Assembly (NCBI RefSeq): GCF_003609975.1
Contig: NZ_AP018400.1
Span: 570,501-634,500, forward strand
DNA: 64,000 nucleotides
Source of the DNA: Streptococcus ruminantium
GTDB lineage: Bacteria > Bacillota > Bacilli > Lactobacillales > Streptococcaceae
Reading direction: 5' to 3'
The position numbers were made by a program, and so were the translations under genes. The notes beneath the pieces are model-generated. The model saw only the letters and a list, made by a program, of their open reading frames with translations, made no database searches and was not told the origin of the DNA. Positions 62,369-64,000 of the stretch are shown one piece after another; position 1 is the stretch's first letter; each line of letters starts with the position of its first letter.

Positions 62369-62926
62369 ATGGAAATTAGATTGGCCCATCCAAATGAAAT
62401 TGCATCAATCACTCAGATTTTTAAGGAGGCCAAGGCATTTTTAGCGGCTTCTGGAAGTGATCAGTGGCAGGGATCCTACCCTGACCATGAAACGATTTTT
62501 GAAGATATTTTGACCGGGAAAGGTTATGTCGGTCTGGTTGATGGGGAGATTGCTACCTATGCAGCTGTTTTCCGAGGGACGGAAGCAGCCTATGAGGCTA
62601 TTTATGATGGCAAATGGCGGCACAATCATCCTCTTTATACCACCATTCACCGAGTGGCAGTAGCAGCCGAATTTCGTGGCAAAGGCCATATTTTAACCTT
62701 CTTGCAAGGAATCATTGAAGGACAAAAGGGACCAGATTTTCGTTGTGATACGCATGATAAAAATCTCCCTATGCAGCATATTCTAGAAAAATTAGGCTTC
62801 ATCTATTGTGGCAAAGTGCCTTTAGATGGAGAGCGTCTAGCCTATCAAAAAATCAAGCAAAAGAATGAACGCAGTCTCTATCAGGAAGTGAACGAGGACG
62901 ACCGTTGGATGCTTGGAAATAACTAA
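62369..62926 (+). CDS. GNAT-family N-acetyltransferase
   Basis: This 185-residue GNAT protein shows VHRVAVAAEFRGKGH-like acetyl-CoA binding (here THRVAVAAEFRGKGHI with I before H) and DTHDKNLPMQHILEKLGFIYCG in the C-terminal half. I place the start at MEIRLAH, ten bases after GGAG; an ATG three codons earlier is only one base from that site. It lies between serC and serA, where other streptococci have the same gene. Its substrate is unknown. Confidence 0.87.
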   Translation: MEIRLAHPNEIASITQIFKEAKAFLAASGSDQWQGSYPDHETIFEDILTGKGYVGLVDGEIATYAAVFRGTEAAYEAIYDGKWRHNHPLYTTIHRVAVAAEFRGKGHILTFLQGIIEGQKGPDFRCDTHDKNLPMQHILEKLGFIYCGKVPLDGERLAYQKIKQKNERSLYQEVNEDDRWMLGNN

Positions 62927-63007
62927 CACTCTTTGAAAATCAGGTGTACACTTGATTACTTGATTTAAGAAAATCGTAGTTAGTTCTTGATTTTCATTGA
63001 GTATTCA
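62927..63007. repeat. Short BOX-like element before serA
   Basis: CTTTGAAAATCA at the left and TTGATTTTCATTGAGTAT at the right are inverted borders like those of the element at 55291-55400 and of streptococcal BOX repeats. The inner part is shorter. Confidence 0.45.
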
Positions 63008-63064
63008 ATAAACTAAACGAAAGAAAGGTGACAGGCTATTTTCGCCTTTTTAGGTAAAAAACAA

Positions 63065-64000
63065 ATGGTATTTAGCGTACGAACATTTAATAATATCAAC
63101 CAAGTTGGACTTAAGGAATTGGGCAATAGGTTTCAGATTGATGGTGACTATGCAGCAAATCCAGATGCTTTTATTATCCGTTCTGAGAACTTGCATGGTT
63201 TTGACTTCCCAGAAAATCTAAAAGCGATTGCTCGTGCGGGTGCTGGGACGAATAACATTCCTATTGACCGGGCGACAGAGAAGGGAATTGTTGTTTTCAA
63301 TACTCCCGGAGCCAATGCCAATGCAGTAAAGGAAGCAGTACTTGCCTCTATCCTCTTATCTGCTCGAGATTATATCGGAGCAAGAGCTTGGACAAATACT
63401 CTTTCGGGTGTTGATGTACCTAAGCAAGTAGAAGCTGGTAAAAAACAATTTGCAGGTACAGAGATTGCTGGTAAAACCTTAGGTGTCATTGGACTAGGCG
63501 CTATCGGTGCCCGCATTGCCAATGATGCTCGTCGTCTAGGCATGAATGTGCTTGGCTACGATCCATATGTTTCTATTGAGACAGCTTGGAATATATCTAG
63601 TCATGTTAAGCGTGTTGATGATCTGAAGGAAATCTTCGCCCATTCGGATTACATCACTATTCATGTTCCTTTGACAGATAAGACACGGGGACTTTTCAAT
63701 GTAGATAGCTTCGGTCAAATGAAAAAAGGAACGACCTTGATTAACTTTGCTCGTGGTGAATTGGTTAACCATACAGATCTGTTTGAAGCGATTGATGCGG
63801 GTGTTATCAAAACCTATATTACAGATTTTGGTACGGAGGAAGTGCTCAATAAGGAGCATATCATTGTTTTTCCACATGTTGGAGGTTCCACCGAGGAAGC
63901 AGAGCTCAACTGTGCCATTGCATCTGGTCAGACTATTCGTCGTTTCATGGAAACGGGAGAAATCATCAACTCTGTCAACTTTCCAAATGTCAAGCAACCT
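63065..64000 (+). CDS. serA: D-3-phosphoglycerate dehydrogenase (5' part)
   Basis: The frame runs off the window after 312 codons. SerA oxidises 3-phosphoglycerate, the first step of serine synthesis; SerC does the second. The start MVFSVRTFNNIN is followed by the substrate domain with ARAGAGTNNIPIDRA, and the NAD-binding domain has GKTLGVIGLGAIGARIAN, with the catalytic arginine in INFARGEL and histidine in VFPHVGGSTEEA. The ribosome binding site is weak. The C-terminus, including a possible ACT domain, is outside the window. Confidence 0.95.
   Translation, partial: MVFSVRTFNNINQVGLKELGNRFQIDGDYAANPDAFIIRSENLHGFDFPENLKAIARAGAGTNNIPIDRATEKGIVVFNTPGANANAVKEAVLASILLSARDYIGARAWTNTLSGVDVPKQVEAGKKQFAGTEIAGKTLGVIGLGAIGARIANDARRLGMNVLGYDPYVSIETAWNISSHVKRVDDLKEIFAHSDYITIHVPLTDKTRGLFNVDSFGQMKKGTTLINFARGELVNHTDLFEAIDAGVIKTYITDFGTEEVLNKEHIIVFPHVGGSTEEAELNCAIASGQTIRRFMETGEIINSVNFPNVKQP

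Overview
The window is a chromosomal stretch of a low-GC streptococcus, most likely Streptococcus suis or a close relative. This rests on gene content and order recognised from memory: ccpA followed by two glycolipid glycosyltransferases, vicRKX, pbp2b-recR-ddl-murF, clpP-ylbG-livJHMGF, tmk-holB-yabA-rsmI, serC-GNAT-serA, and two LPXTG surface proteins. No rRNA, tRNA, CRISPR array, phage or intact insertion sequence was seen. Most of it is core genome; the accessory parts are the surface-protein genes.

Layout. 1-1.5 kb: 3' end of a MucBP-repeat LPXTG protein. 2.1-6.9 kb: divergent pepQ and ccpA with cre-like sites between them, then two glycosyltransferases for glycolipid/LTA-anchor synthesis. 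6.9-9.6 kb: a threonine-type T-box, a small MazG-like gene and thrS. 10.3-13.3 kb (minus strand): a polar amino-acid ABC transporter (ATPase, binding protein, two permeases). 13.5-16.3 kb: vicRKX cell-wall two-component system. 16.5-24.9 kb: PBP2b, RecR, Ddl, an OsmC protein, an HrtBA-like ABC exporter, MurF and a YwaF-type membrane protein. 25.1-27.5 kb (minus): P-type ATPase. 27.7-29.3 kb: prfC. 29.6-34.2 kb (minus): a 1534-residue LPSTG adhesin with eleven Cna_B repeats. 34.6-37.1 kb: a histidine-triad/leucine-rich-repeat lipoprotein behind a perfect AdcR box. 37.2-43.8 kb: PH-domain protein, YitT protein, DEAD-box helicase with a long leader, GNAT enzyme preceded by a 12-codon ORF, azoreductase, and minus-strand trmN6-like/GIY-YIG and small membrane-protein genes. 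43.9-48.9 kb: metB-like/malY-like sulfur amino-acid pair, dexB, upp. 49-55 kb: CtsR-controlled clpP, ylbG, and the branched-chain amino-acid transporter with two CodY-box promoters, followed by four tandem hairpin terminators. 55.4-64 kb: queH, CBS/ACT protein, YitT paralogue (minus), tmk-holB-yabA-rsmI, serC-GNAT and the 5' part of serA.

Regulatory sequence is the most informative part: T-box (Thr), cre, AdcR, MetR-type, CtsR and CodY sites can be read directly and tie the genes to carbon, zinc, methionine, heat-stress and branched-chain amino-acid control. I found no clearly new multi-gene defence or mobile system. The best leads are the MazG-like gene between the Thr T-box and thrS, the homopolymer and nested inverted repeat upstream of the adhesin, the 12-codon leader ORF, the leaderless trmN6-like gene, and the four-terminator stack.
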